Shown here piece by piece: positions 9,209-19,566 of a DNA stretch of 64,000 nt. A program made the position numbers and the translations under genes. How positions within the stretch are numbered: the first letter of the stretch is position 1; every line of letters begins with the position of its first letter. Source of the DNA: CAWDXG01 sp963822115 (GTDB lineage Bacteria > Myxococcota_A > Polyangia > Polyangiales > Polyangiaceae); assembly GCA_963822115.1 (NCBI GenBank), contig CAWGGM010000012.1, forward strand, positions 248,001 through 312,000, given 5' to 3'. Under the pieces are notes generated by a model, which was not told where the DNA came from, ran no database searches, and saw only the letters and a program-made list of their open reading frames with translations.

Positions 9209-9604
9209 CGATAATCCTCCGCTGCGGGGGCAAAGCGTGTCGGACGTGCGCGCGAGCCGGGGCACAGCTCGCGATCGCAAGAGGCATTGCACTGTAGTTT
9301 CTCGACCGTCGATCCGCCAGCGCGAACGCGTCATCTTTGTCGCGATCACAGCGCGCGCTATGGTCGACTCCGCGACGCAACGCGGCGACACAGCAAGTGG
9401 CCGGGCTTTTCCCATCGGCTGCCGTCACGCGCTCTGCCCTGCTATCGATCAAGAAAATCCGCATGGCTTCACCCGCGACACAAGATTTCGTTCTGACTGG
9501 AGACGCCCCCGTCGATTCGTGCGTGCTGCCGCGACGCAAGCCCGCGCGATGTCAGCGGCGTCGCACGAGGGCAACGCCACCGAGCACGACCCCCGCTTGA
9601 ACCG
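9209..9604. other. Intergenic region between divergent protease and SRPBCC genes
   Basis: A 396-base gap between two divergently transcribed genes, so it must hold both promoters. I see the protease ribosome binding site (GGAGG at its left end) but no convincing -35/-10 pair, no -24/-12 promoter and no long repeat. Short overlapping frames here have no recognisable protein character. Confidence 0.5.
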
Positions 9605-10381
9605 ATGACCCTTGACTTCCGTTTGGAACAATCCGTCGACGCTTCGCTCGAACACGCGTGGGAGGCGTGCGCAACGGCGCGCGGGCTCGAGCGCTGGCAG
9701 GTGGATGCCGTGCGCGGCAAGGTCGAACGCGGCGGTCACGTCGAGCTGACCTGGAGGGCACTGGGAGCGAGCCTGCCGGTGCGTGTGACGGCATTCGTCG
9801 AAGGCGAGGAGATCGCGTTCGACAGCGGCGGGTCGCGGATCCGGATGCTGCTTTCGCCCGGGCGGGTCGTGCTGGAACACGAAGGACTCGAGCCGGACGA
9901 CGACGCCGAAGGCGTCGCGTCTTCGTGGCGCGTGTCGCTCGCACTTCTGGCCCATTCGCTGGAGAAACACCCGGGACGGGATCGACGTGCGGTGTGGCTG
10001 ATCGACGCGGCGCACACCTCCGCCGCAACGGCCCACGCTTTCTTCTCCGAGCCGGCCGCACTGGCCACGTGGCTGGGCACAGGCGTTGGAATCGGTCCCG
10101 AGGGCAGCCGTGTTTCGCTGCGCTGCCCCTGGGGCGATCATATCGGCGGTAGCGTGCTGACCAACACGCCGGGACGCGACCTCGCCGTGTCATGGCACGA
10201 AGACGACGACTCGGTGCTGTGCCTGCGCACACTTCCCTCGCCGCGCTCGGAGGACGAGAGGTTGGTGGTGGTGTACTGGTCGCGCTGGAGCACGAGCGAT
10301 CCGCCTGGCGAACGACAACAGGGCCTGTCCGCCGCGCTCGGGCGCCTGACGCGGACTCTGGACCGGAGCGCCGACGCCTAG
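9605..10381 (+). CDS. SRPBCC (START/AHSA1-like) domain protein, probably two domains
   Basis: A 258-residue protein that starts like an AHSA1/SRPBCC domain: the segment SVDASLEHAWEACAT resembles the family's V-x-A-xx-E-x-x-W-x-A-x-T opening. It continues with alternating strands and a C-terminal helix (WRVSLALLAHSLEKH). A second similar unit appears from about residue 130 (AAHTSAATAHAFFSEPAALATWLG) with a WSRW strand near the end. The fold forms a hydrophobic cavity that binds lipids or small ligands, or assists chaperones. No signal peptide is present, so it should be cytoplasmic. It stands alone between a divergent protease gene and a convergent operon. Ligand unknown. Confidence 0.75.
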   Translation: MTLDFRLEQSVDASLEHAWEACATARGLERWQVDAVRGKVERGGHVELTWRALGASLPVRVTAFVEGEEIAFDSGGSRIRMLLSPGRVVLEHEGLEPDDDAEGVASSWRVSLALLAHSLEKHPGRDRRAVWLIDAAHTSAATAHAFFSEPAALATWLGTGVGIGPEGSRVSLRCPWGDHIGGSVLTNTPGRDLAVSWHEDDDSVLCLRTLPSPRSEDERLVVVYWSRWSTSDPPGERQQGLSAALGRLTRTLDRSADA

Positions 10382-10436
10382 TGTCGCGTCCGCGAGCAGG
10401 CTTTCGGGATTGAAGTGCTGGTATCGGGACGCGGCA

Positions 10437-11408
10437 CTAGCGCGCGTCCAGGCAACATCGGGTGCCGAGCGAATAGTCGTAGTAGGCGGGCGCGTGCACG
10501 CTGATCTTCGACTCGCACCCCTTGGTCGTCGCGCGAGCGTAGAAGCCACCGACGAACATGCCCCCTTCGTCGTCTACCCATTCGTCGAGGTTGCCGACCA
10601 TGTCGTAGATGCGATCGCTGCCCCAGCGGCTCGCGCAGCTCCGGGTCGCACCGGTGTTGCGGAGGACGGGGTCGCGTCCGTGCTCGACCACGAGGTTGAG
10701 GCGCGGATCGGTGTGGCCGATCGAGGAGTTGTCGTGCAGCACGTACGCCGGGTGGTAGTAGCGGTACACGTTGCACTTGGAGCGATCGAAATGATCGCCG
10801 TAGGGAAAGCGCGTGTGCCGCGCGCCTTCGCACGCCGTCACCCACTCATCGTGCTTGCAGAGTCGCTTGCCCGCGTTTTCGCAGGCTTCCTTGGCCGTGT
10901 AGTAGGAAAGGTAGCCCTGCGGCACCACGCCCGGCTCGCTCACCGCCTTGGGGCGGAAGCGATGCGTCCGTTGCCACTCGGGCAGAAACGGCAGCGGCAT
11001 CTGGCTCGCGCTCTCGCTGCCCTCCTCGAAACGCTCCGCCTGCCACACCTCGCGAACGCGGCGCATCAGCACGGGCTGGGGCGGATAGTAGGGCGACAAT
11101 GCCTGGCCGGTCTTCTTGTCGACGGTCGAGATCTCCCAGCGGTCGATGCAGTAGTCCTTGACGCGCACCATCTCCGCCGGACATCCGCGATGGCGCCGAC
11201 CTGCCGCGGGGCGCGGCGCGGGATCCGCCTTGGGCGCCTTGGGCGCCTTGGGCGCTATGGGCGCCTTGGCGTCGGCCGACACGACGTGCCGCTGGCCCGC
11301 GGGCTTGTCACCCGGACCAACCAGCTTGCCGTTGTCGGCGAAGGCGTCGGTAAGTGAAGTGACCGCCGCAAGCGCGACCAGGCAGATGGCGATGATGCGC
11401 CGCTCCAT
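10437..11408 (-). CDS. Secreted formylglycine-generating-enzyme (SUMF1)-like protein
   Basis: The ATG at 11408 (preceded by AGGG) opens a signal peptide ending near TDAFA, followed by a linker with repeated APKAPKA units and then an FGE-sulfatase domain. Supporting motifs are PAEMVRVKDYCIDRWEIS at the domain start, the central YYTAKEACENAGKRLCKHDEW, MVGNLDEWVDD and GGFYARA near the end. This is the core of the FGE/SUMF1 and ergothioneine EgtB-like C-type-lectin-like fold. Most bacterial members with a signal peptide are not true sulfatase-modifying enzymes. Sulfatase genes are absent from the window, so catalytic activity is doubtful. It is the last gene of the leftward operon beginning at 14531; the gap to yqgE is 47 bases. 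Confidence 0.8.
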   Translation of the reverse strand: MERRIIAICLVALAAVTSLTDAFADNGKLVGPGDKPAGQRHVVSADAKAPIAPKAPKAPKADPAPRPAAGRRHRGCPAEMVRVKDYCIDRWEISTVDKKTGQALSPYYPPQPVLMRRVREVWQAERFEEGSESASQMPLPFLPEWQRTHRFRPKAVSEPGVVPQGYLSYYTAKEACENAGKRLCKHDEWVTACEGARHTRFPYGDHFDRSKCNVYRYYHPAYVLHDNSSIGHTDPRLNLVVEHGRDPVLRNTGATRSCASRWGSDRIYDMVGNLDEWVDDEGGMFVGGFYARATTKGCESKISVHAPAYYDYSLGTRCCLDAR

Positions 11409-11455
11409 GCCGCCCTGTAGGGTGCACGGAGGGCCGCCGGCGGGCAAGCGCCGGC

Positions 11456-12022
11456 TCAGGCGGACCCGACGACGCGCGTCGTGAACGCGATCGGCGTGGT
11501 GCCGATGTGGGCGTAGGCGGCCGTCCACACCTCGTCGCGGGGCACGTCGAACACGATCGCCGGATCGATGTCTGTCGGCAGCCACGCGCCCGCGCGGATC
11601 TCGTCCTCGAGCTGGGAGGGCGCCCAGCCCGCATAGCCGACCAGACCAACCAGGCTCGGCGGCGAAGTGCCTGCCGCAACCGCTTCAAGTACCTTGCGCG
11701 AAGCCGACGCGACGATGCCCTCGCCCACATCGAACTGACCTTCGATGCCGTCGAATCGGTCCTCGCTGCGGTACACGAGCCACACCTGCTCCTGGCTGAC
11801 CGGCCCGCCCATACGCACCGTGCCGAGCGCTGCGTCGATGTGCTCGGTGGTGACCTCCGCACGAACCAGCAGCTCGGGCAGGGTCATCAGCTCGCGTCCG
11901 TTGATGATCCAGCCAAACGCACCATCGGGCCCGTGCGCGGCCAACAGCACCACGGAACGATCGAAGTTTGGGTCGCCAAGCGGCGGCGCGGCGACCAGAA
12001 GACCTGGGGCTAGGCTGGACAT
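11456..12022 (-). CDS. yqgE: YqgE/AlgH family protein (UPF0301)
   Basis: A 188-residue protein with the YqgE/AlgH hallmarks: the opening LAPGLLVAAPPLGDPNFDRSVV, the conserved GAFGWIINGR, MGGPVSQEQVWLVYR in the middle and VGYAGWAPSQLEDEI near the C-terminus. The family is widespread and its biochemical role is unsettled; it is often annotated as a transcriptional regulator without a DNA-binding motif. The start at ATG 12022 gives the normal family length; the same frame extends upstream as low-complexity shadow sequence and was not used. It lies 53 bases downstream of the Memo-family gene. Confidence 0.92.
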   Translation of the reverse strand: MSSLAPGLLVAAPPLGDPNFDRSVVLLAAHGPDGAFGWIINGRELMTLPELLVRAEVTTEHIDAALGTVRMGGPVSQEQVWLVYRSEDRFDGIEGQFDVGEGIVASASRKVLEAVAAGTSPPSLVGLVGYAGWAPSQLEDEIRAGAWLPTDIDPAIVFDVPRDEVWTAAYAHIGTTPIAFTTRVVGSA

Positions 12023-12075
12023 GACTTTACGTTCACTCAAGCTAACAACCCCGGGGCTCCGCGTCGAGTGCGTGA

Positions 12076-12906
12076 TCAGTACACGACGACTCCGGCGTAG
12101 CCCACGACGCTCGCATAGTCGCCCGAAGCGTCGCCCGAGTTGGCATAGCGCACGAGCTCGGCGCCGGTGGCCCCGAGACGCAAGGCGGCGACCAGGGCCA
12201 CGGTCGTCGGGATGAAGCCGCACATCGAGATGTCGTGACGCGTTACAACGTCGTACAGCCCGTCTGGATCGAGCGCGCGCACGCGTTCCAGCGCCAGTGT
12301 GTCGAGTCGCTTGGCCACGTCCGCCGGCACATAGTGCGACATGTCCGTGCTCGCGACGATCAGCGTGCCCAGCGCACCGCCTGGCGCCGCCGCGATCGCG
12401 CGGGCCAGTCCTTCGCCGAGCTCGTGGCACTCGCGAAGCGAGAGCCCTGCCAGACAGATCGGCACGATGGAGATGTCCGGGCGGCGAGCCTGCAAGAACG
12501 GAAGCTGCACCTCGATGGCGTGCTCGCGCAGATGCGCCATGTGGTCGCTACCCAGATCCGCGGCATCGCGGATCGCGCTCGCGAGCTCCTCGGCGATGGG
12601 AACTGCGCCGCCGGGCATGTTCCACTGCCCGCTGCTCCAGAGCGAACGGCGCACGCCCAGACCTGTGTGGTTGGGGCACATCACCACTGCACGCGACGGC
12701 ACCCGGACCTGTGCGAACGTCGCACCGGCAACCCCACCGCTGTACATGTAGCCGGCGTGCGGCGCCATCACGGCAAACGCATCCCGCTCCGCCGGCTGCT
12801 CTCCGAGCAACCGCGCCACTTCGTGGCCCAGCCGCGCCGGATCCCCCGGGTAGAAGCGGCCCGCAACCGCGGGCTGTCTTCGATCCGTCTGTTCGACTTC
12901 AATCAT
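12076..12906 (-). CDS. Memo family protein (AmmeMemoRadiSam protein B)
   Basis: A 276-residue protein with the Memo signature. It begins QPAVAGRFYPGDPARL, then APHAGYMYSGGVAG and VVMCPNHTGLG, REHAIEVQLPFLQ, ASTDMSHYVP and ISMCGFIPTTVAL. The conserved His and Cys residues correspond to the metal-binding pocket of the non-haem dioxygenase-like fold; human MEMO1 has been linked to copper, iron and reactive oxygen. Many bacterial copies sit with AMMECR1 and a radical-SAM gene; those partners are absent here. The gene starts 11 bases after the sigma-54 activator's stop and is probably co-transcribed with it, which ties it to the divergent peroxiredoxin's regulator. Confidence 0.9.
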   Translation of the reverse strand: MIEVEQTDRRQPAVAGRFYPGDPARLGHEVARLLGEQPAERDAFAVMAPHAGYMYSGGVAGATFAQVRVPSRAVVMCPNHTGLGVRRSLWSSGQWNMPGGAVPIAEELASAIRDAADLGSDHMAHLREHAIEVQLPFLQARRPDISIVPICLAGLSLRECHELGEGLARAIAAAPGGALGTLIVASTDMSHYVPADVAKRLDTLALERVRALDPDGLYDVVTRHDISMCGFIPTTVALVAALRLGATGAELVRYANSGDASGDYASVVGYAGVVVY

Positions 12907-12917
12907 CGGGAACGAAT

Positions 12918-14529
<1,612 letters not shown>

Positions 14530-14531
<2 letters not shown>

Positions 14532-14565
14532 CGAAATGTCAGTAGAGCTACACCGAAATCTCGGT
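14530..14565. promoter_or_regulatory. Paired operator / upstream activating sites for the sigma-54 activator
   Basis: Two related 14-base dyads lie exactly 22 bases (two helical turns) apart. ACCGAAATCTCGGT at 14552-14565 is a perfect 5-4-5 inverted repeat (ACCGA/TCGGT). ACCGAAATGTCAGT at 14530-14543 matches in all but one arm base. They sit 96-118 bases upstream of the predicted ahpC start of transcription, the usual distance for enhancer sites of sigma-54 activators. The left site overlaps the activator's own start codon. Confidence 0.65.
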
Positions 14566-14626
14566 TTTCACTGTCATACGGGTGCAAGATAGGACCATAA
14601 CTACTTGAAATTACTTACACACATGA

Positions 14627-14644
14627 CTGGTACGGAAGCTGCTG
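14627..14644 (+). promoter_or_regulatory. Sigma-54 (-24/-12) promoter of ahpC
   Basis: The sequence CTGGTACGGAAGCTGCTG has the -24 GG at 14629-14630 and the -12 GC at 14641-14642, separated by exactly ten bases as sigma-54 requires. It differs from the TGGCACG-N4-TTGC consensus at two or three less critical positions. Transcription would start near 14654, about 53 bases before the ahpC ATG. Confidence 0.75.
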
Positions 14645-14706
14645 ATGCGAAGGGTAGGCGCGCGTTGGCGCCCGGACACACCCCAACATCGGAAAGGACA
14701 CCCAAC

Positions 14707-15243
14707 ATGCTCACCATCGGAGACCGCCTCCCGCCGTTCAAGCTGCAGGCCGTCGTCAGCCTCGAGGCCGGTAGACAATTCGAGGAAATCACCGAGCGTA
14801 CCTACGGCGGTCGGTGGCAGGTCCTCTTCTTCTGGCCGATGGATTTCACCTTCGTCTGCCCGACGGAGATCGCCGCGTTCGGGCGACGCTACCGGGACTT
14901 CGTGGAGCGAGAGGCCCAGCTGCTCGGCGCCAGCATCGACACCCACTACGTCCATCTAGCGTGGCGCGAGAGCCACCCGGACCTGCGCCAGCTGCCCTAT
15001 CCGATGCTCGCCGACACACGTCGGGAGCTTTCCAGGGCGCTCGGCATTCTGCACCACGAGGAGGGCGTAGCGCTGAGAGCCACCTTTATCGTGGATCCCG
15101 AAGGCATCATCCGCTGGACCAGCGTCAACGACCTGTCCGTGGGGCGGAACGTCGACGAGGTGCTCAGGGTGCTCGACGCGCTGCAAACAGGCGAGCTGAC
15201 TCCCTGCAACTGGGAAAAAGGTCAGGCCACGCTGCCGGCCTAG
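14707..15243 (+). CDS. ahpC: AhpC-type 2-Cys peroxiredoxin
   Basis: A thiol peroxidase of 178 residues that reduces hydrogen peroxide, organic peroxides or peroxynitrite. The peroxidatic cysteine lies in PMDFTFVCPTE and the resolving cysteine in LTPCNWEKGQATL near the C-terminus, the typical 2-Cys AhpC/Prx1 layout. The catalytic Arg neighbourhood (ATFIVDPEGIIRW) is also present. The ATG at 14707 is preceded by GGAAAGGA; an upstream in-frame TTG would add 34 residues that would overlap the promoter, so it was rejected. No ahpD or ahpF reductase gene is adjacent. A sigma-54 promoter at 14627-14644 and the divergent activator gene make it the most likely target of that regulator. Confidence 0.93.
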   Translation: MLTIGDRLPPFKLQAVVSLEAGRQFEEITERTYGGRWQVLFFWPMDFTFVCPTEIAAFGRRYRDFVEREAQLLGASIDTHYVHLAWRESHPDLRQLPYPMLADTRRELSRALGILHHEEGVALRATFIVDPEGIIRWTSVNDLSVGRNVDEVLRVLDALQTGELTPCNWEKGQATLPA

Positions 15244-15332
15244 CGCTCGGGCAGGCCGTCGGGCCGCGGCGGGCAAGAACGTGGGGTCAGGAAAATGCGC
15301 CGCCGGACAAGAGGCTGATACAGTGGAGCGCT

Positions 15333-16178
15333 ATGCGCGTCCGCTTCTACGGAGTCCGGGGCTCGGTGCCGGCGCCCGGCCCCGAGACCGCTCGGTACGG
15401 CGGCAACACCTCGTGCGTGGACGTGCGGCTTGGCGACGGCAGCATCATCGTCCTCGACGCTGGCACCGGCATGCGCAAGCTGGGCGACGCGCTGGTGGCC
15501 GAGCACCACACCACGCCGGTCAACCTTCTCCTGTCGCACACGCACTGGGATCACATCCTGGGGCTGCCGTTCTTCGCGCCGTTGTGGAAGCGCGAGACCG
15601 AGCTGCTCATCTATCCGCTGGCGACCGACGCGCAGGAGCGCTTCCAGCGCACCATCTTCGACGACATCCACTTCCCCGTAAGCGCCAACGACATACCGGC
15701 CAAGGTGGAGTTCATGCGGCCGGAGCGTCCGACCTGGCAGATTGGCTCGGCCACCATCCAGCGCATCGGACTGAACCATCCCGGCAGCGCGCAGGGCTTC
15801 CGCATCGTCGACGAGGACGGCGCCTCGCTCGCCTATCTGACGGACAACGAGCTGTCCGCCCCGGACGGCGTGGTCACAACACCCGAAACGCTGGCGCAGT
15901 TTGCGGAGGGTGTGGACCTCTTGATCGACGACTCGCAGTACGTGCAGGCGGACATGCCCGCCAAGGTCGGCTGGGGACACTCCGTCGTAGACGACGTGCT
16001 CAAGCTCGGCGTGCTGGCCGCGCCACGCACGCTCGCGCTCTTCCACCACGACCCGGATCGCACCGATGCCGCGCTCGACGAGGTCGGCAAGCGCGCAGCT
16101 CGCTGGATCGACGAGCACACCGAATCGACCAAGCTGGTCGTGGCCTCCGAGGGCATGACGCTCGATCTGCGGAAGTAG
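15333..16178 (+). CDS. Metallo-beta-lactamase-fold hydrolase
   Basis: A 281-residue protein beginning MRVRFYGVRGSVPAPGP, the characteristic opening of a PhnP/RNase Z-like subgroup of the metallo-beta-lactamase superfamily. The metal-binding HxHxDH motif is LLSHTHWDHI near residue 70. Later metal ligands are likely in LLIDDSQY, WGHSVVDDV and ALFHHDPDRTD. Members hydrolyse phosphodiesters or cyclic nucleotides; the substrate here is unknown. ATG at 15333 with GGAG six bases upstream. It is convergent with the kinase-like gene at 16198, with 19 bases between the stop codons. Confidence 0.85.
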   Translation: MRVRFYGVRGSVPAPGPETARYGGNTSCVDVRLGDGSIIVLDAGTGMRKLGDALVAEHHTTPVNLLLSHTHWDHILGLPFFAPLWKRETELLIYPLATDAQERFQRTIFDDIHFPVSANDIPAKVEFMRPERPTWQIGSATIQRIGLNHPGSAQGFRIVDEDGASLAYLTDNELSAPDGVVTTPETLAQFAEGVDLLIDDSQYVQADMPAKVGWGHSVVDDVLKLGVLAAPRTLALFHHDPDRTDAALDEVGKRAARWIDEHTESTKLVVASEGMTLDLRK

Positions 16179-16197
16179 GTTCGAAGCGCCTCGGCGA

Positions 16198-17010
16198 TCA
16201 GGCCGCCAGCGGCCAGCACAACGAGAACGTCGCCGCTCCGCCTGGCTCCTCGTGGAATTGCACCCATCCGCGGTGCTCACGCGCGATACCGAAGCAGACC
16301 GCGTAGAGCATCGACAGTGAACGCTGTTCGGGGCTCTGCGCCTCCACGCGAAGCCACGGCTCGTGGATGTAGTCGTAGTCCGGTGCCGGGAGCGCTACGC
16401 CGTGCAGCGCGAGGTCGAAACACGCGACCGGACCCGTACTGGCACGCCCCCGTTCGTACGACGGTGGCTCGAGCTCGCGGCGCGACAGCGACAGCGACAT
16501 GCGCGTGCCGCGCCCACCGACCGCTGCCGCGTGCGTGATCAGATCAACCAACACGTGTTCGATGCGCGGGGCATGGACCTGGGCGTGGATTTCCTCCACC
16601 TCTCCCAGCTCGAGCTGGATTCCGCGAACATCGACAATGGGATGCATGAGCCGCACGACGCGTCGGGCCAGTTCGGGAAGGTCGGTCGGAACCGGACCGG
16701 GCCACCCTTCACGGACGAAGCCCAGGACCCGACTCAGCATGTCGGCGATCGTGCGGACCTGCTCGCGGATGATGCGCGCGTTGTCGGCGAGCTGTTCCTG
16801 GCTCATGTCCCGCATTCCGATCATCGTCGCGCGCCCGGAGATGACATTGAGCGGCGTGCCCAGAGCGTGCGAGAGAGTGGAGGCGAGCCGGGCCATCGCC
16901 GCGCGGCGTTCTTCGCCGAACATCCGATCCAGCTCCAGGCCAAGCTCGCGCCCGCCGTCGTCCGTGCCGTCCCCGACGCGCCCGCCGGGTCCGGAACCGG
17001 TTCCAGACAT
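16198..17010 (-). CDS. Histidine-kinase-like protein with degenerate ATP-binding domain
   Basis: A 270-residue soluble protein. The N-terminal linker is Gly-rich; a HisKA dimerisation helix follows with the phospho-acceptor motif STLSHALGTPLNVI. The C-terminal half has the size of a HATPase domain, but the usual N-box, DxGxG and GxGLGL motifs are missing or unrecognisable. It may therefore be a phosphotransfer or pseudokinase protein, or a divergent kinase. There is no sensor domain or membrane segment. The ATG at 17010 follows AGGAT closely; a TTG 14 codons upstream is the alternative. It is divergent from the CHASE hybrid kinase and may belong to the same signalling network. Confidence 0.75.
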   Translation of the reverse strand: MSGTGSGPGGRVGDGTDDGGRELGLELDRMFGEERRAAMARLASTLSHALGTPLNVISGRATMIGMRDMSQEQLADNARIIREQVRTIADMLSRVLGFVREGWPGPVPTDLPELARRVVRLMHPIVDVRGIQLELGEVEEIHAQVHAPRIEHVLVDLITHAAAVGGRGTRMSLSLSRRELEPPSYERGRASTGPVACFDLALHGVALPAPDYDYIHEPWLRVEAQSPEQRSLSMLYAVCFGIAREHRGWVQFHEEPGGAATFSLCWPLAA

Positions 17011-17122
17011 ATCCTGCCGGCTTAAATTCGCTCGTGGCCTCGCGCAACCCAAAGATACGATTATCTGGCCTGTCGCCCTTGCCCCGGGCCGCCAGCGACC
17101 TTAACCAGACTAGCGGTAGTCT

Positions 17123-19357
17123 GTGCTCAGCAAGAGTCCCCCACCGGCAACGGTGCCCCGCTCGCGTTTCCGCAGCGCATGGGCGCCCGTCATCGTGCTG
17201 CTGGTAGCCCTTGCCGTGACCGGCAGCATCACCGCGTTCGTCGCGCGCACAGCGGTGGATCGCGATCGCGCGCGCTTCAACGACTCGGTCGCCGCCACCG
17301 AGGACGCGATCCAGGAACGCATGAAGACGTACCTCGACGCGCTGCAGGCGACCGCCGGGCTATTCGCGGCTACCGCTCCGGTGGCTCGCCCGGAATTCCA
17401 CGTGTTCGTCGAGCACCTGGAGCTCAGCCGGCGCTTTCCCGGCAATCGCGGCGTCGGCTGGAGCCCGACGGTTCCCGCCGACGAGGTTGCGCCGTTCGTA
17501 GACAAGGTCCGGAGCAGCGGTGAGCCCGGATTCAAGCTGTTTCCGACCAGCCAGCGCGCCGTACACCAACCCGTGCTGTTCATCGAGCCGCTCGATCACG
17601 GCAACCGCGACTCGATTGGATACGACATGGCCAGCGAGCCCCGGCGTCGCGACGCGATGGACCGTGCGCGGGACACGGGCAGGGCGGCTGCAACCGCGGA
17701 GGTGCCGCTCGAAGAGCAGGGCAGCGAGAGCACGGAGCCCGGATTCATCGTCTTCACGCCCGTCTACGATGCCGTGGGAGTGCCAGCGACCGTCGCGAAG
17801 CGGCGGGCATTGCTCAGAGGGTTCGTCTACAGCCCATTCCGCGTCCGCGATCTGCTCAAGGGGATCTTCGCCGAGCACGCGGCGGGGCAGCTCGCCTTCA
17901 GAGTGTACGACGGCCAACATCCAGCTCCTGCCGCACTGCTGTTCGACGCCGGCCAGAAGGTGCGCCCGGCCAGGCCGTACCTGCAGGGCTCGCGGCACAT
18001 CCAGGTCGCCGGGCGCACCTGGACGCTCGACTTTGCGTCGACTCCACGCTTCGACGCGGGGTCGCACCGCGGCAACCCGCCTCTGGTTCTGCTCGCCGGT
18101 CTGCTCGTCAGCGTGCTGATCACGGCGATCACCTGGTTCGAGACGCGCGCACGTGCTGAAGCCGAACGCGCCAGTGCGGAGCTGGAGAAGTCCAGGGAAG
18201 CGCTGGACCGCGCCAACCAGGCCAAGGACGAGTTCATCGCGATGCTCGGGCACGAGCTGCGCAATCCGGTCGGCGCGCTCGTCAACGTGATCCGGGTCAT
18301 GCGCCTGAGCAAGATGGACGATGCCACCCTCAACCGCTACCTGGACGTGGCCACGCGCCAGGTCAGACTGCAGACGCGGCTGGTCGACGATCTGCTCGAC
18401 GTGTCGCGCTTCAGCACGGGGAACGTGCGTCTGAAGAAACAGGCGGTGGATCTCGGCGAGGTCGCGCGACGCGCGCTCGGCGACGTACACTCACGCGCAG
18501 CAGAGCACGGGCACAAGCTCACGCTGGAGCTTCCCGACCAACCCGTCGTGGTCGATGGCGACCTGGTGCGGCTGGAGCAAGTCATCACCAACCTGCTCAG
18601 CAACGCGCTCAAGTACACGCCGGCGGGCGGGGAGATCCACGTCGTGGTGGAGCTGGATCCAACACGTGGGCAGCCTCCCGGCGAGGCCGTCGTCCGGGTC
18701 ATCGACACGGGCATCGGCATCGCACCCGAACAGCTTGAAGGCATCTTCGACCTCTTCGCCCAGACGGACAAGGCCAAGACCCGGGCGCAGGGGGGTCTGG
18801 GCATCGGTCTGACGCTGGCCAAACGCCTGGTGGAGCTGCACGGCGGGCGCATCGAGGCGGATAGCCGTGGCGAGAACCAGGGCAGCGAGTTCGTCGTGCG
18901 CCTGCAGGCGATCGAAGCCGAGCCGGAGTCCGCCGAAAGCCCTTCAGGACCGGCGGCAATCGCGGCCCTCGACGAGGAGCACAAGCGGCCGCTCCGGATC
19001 CTCGTGGTCGAGGACAACGCCGACGCGCGCGACATGCTCCGCGATCTGCTCACGCTGCTCGGACACGAGGTGATCGTCGCGGAAGACGGCCGGGCCGGTA
19101 TCGACAAGGCCCGGCACCAGCACCCCGATATCGCCCTGGTGGACCTCGGTCTACCGGTGGTCAGTGGTTTCGAAGTCGCCGAGCGCGTGCGCGCCGACAG
19201 CGAGACGTTGGGCATCCGGCTGATCGCGCTGACCGGTTACGGCCAACCCGAAGATCGACGGCGTGCGCTGGAGGCCGGCTTCGACGAGCATATGGTCAAG
19301 CCTCTCGATCTCGACGGCCTGGAACGGGTACTCTCGAACGTCGACGAAGGGGCGTGA
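17123..19357 (+). CDS. Membrane hybrid sensor histidine kinase with CHASE domain
   Basis: A 744-residue kinase. A first membrane helix lies at about 22-42 and a second at about 320-340 (PPLVLLAGLLVSVLITAITWF). Between them is a roughly 260-residue CHASE-type sensor (RRFPGNRGVGWSPTV, DSIGYDMASEPRRRDAMDRARDTG). The HisKA H-box is MLGHELRNPVGAL; the HATPase domain has NLLSNALKYT, DTGIGI and GLGIGLTLAKRLVE. A C-terminal receiver domain shows VVEDNADA, the phospho-acceptor Asp in LVDLGLPVVSG and the Lys in MVKPLDLDG. CHASE domains sense small extracytoplasmic ligands. GTG start at 17123. The NtrC-type regulator gene follows 209 bases later on the same strand and is the obvious partner. Confidence 0.95.
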   Translation: MLSKSPPPATVPRSRFRSAWAPVIVLLVALAVTGSITAFVARTAVDRDRARFNDSVAATEDAIQERMKTYLDALQATAGLFAATAPVARPEFHVFVEHLELSRRFPGNRGVGWSPTVPADEVAPFVDKVRSSGEPGFKLFPTSQRAVHQPVLFIEPLDHGNRDSIGYDMASEPRRRDAMDRARDTGRAAATAEVPLEEQGSESTEPGFIVFTPVYDAVGVPATVAKRRALLRGFVYSPFRVRDLLKGIFAEHAAGQLAFRVYDGQHPAPAALLFDAGQKVRPARPYLQGSRHIQVAGRTWTLDFASTPRFDAGSHRGNPPLVLLAGLLVSVLITAITWFETRARAEAERASAELEKSREALDRANQAKDEFIAMLGHELRNPVGALVNVIRVMRLSKMDDATLNRYLDVATRQVRLQTRLVDDLLDVSRFSTGNVRLKKQAVDLGEVARRALGDVHSRAAEHGHKLTLELPDQPVVVDGDLVRLEQVITNLLSNALKYTPAGGEIHVVVELDPTRGQPPGEAVVRVIDTGIGIAPEQLEGIFDLFAQTDKAKTRAQGGLGIGLTLAKRLVELHGGRIEADSRGENQGSEFVVRLQAIEAEPESAESPSGPAAIAALDEEHKRPLRILVVEDNADARDMLRDLLTLLGHEVIVAEDGRAGIDKARHQHPDIALVDLGLPVVSGFEVAERVRADSETLGIRLIALTGYGQPEDRRRALEAGFDEHMVKPLDLDGLERVLSNVDEGA

Positions 19358-19390
19358 AAAAAGAGCCTCCAAGCCACCTGCCGGCTTGGC

Positions 19391-19406
19391 CGGCACGGCA
19401 CTTGCT
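19391..19406 (+). promoter_or_regulatory. Sigma-54 (-24/-12) promoter of the NtrC-type regulator gene
   Basis: CGGCACGGCACTTGCT matches the consensus TGGCACG-N4-TTGCT at all but the first base. The -24 GG (19392-19393) and -12 GC (19404-19405) are exactly ten bases apart. Transcription would start near 19417, giving a leader of about 150 nt before the ATG at 19567. This suggests that the regulator gene is itself sigma-54-dependent. Confidence 0.8.
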
Positions 19407-19566
19407 CCCATCCGCGCTTGAGAGTAATCCCGACGGACGGGGCGGTCCTGGTACCACAGGATGCGCCGTCTGTTTTGCATGGTTACCTCGATAGCCGAGA
19501 CCCCTGTATCCGACTCCCCGCTGTCGGCATTGTCTTCTTCAACCACGAACTCCAGAGGCTAGACGC

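Noticed and set aside
14584..14597. A leftward TGG...TTGCA pair resembling a sigma-54 promoter for the activator operon
   Set aside because: The GG-GC distance is nine bases instead of ten, which sigma-54 normally does not tolerate.
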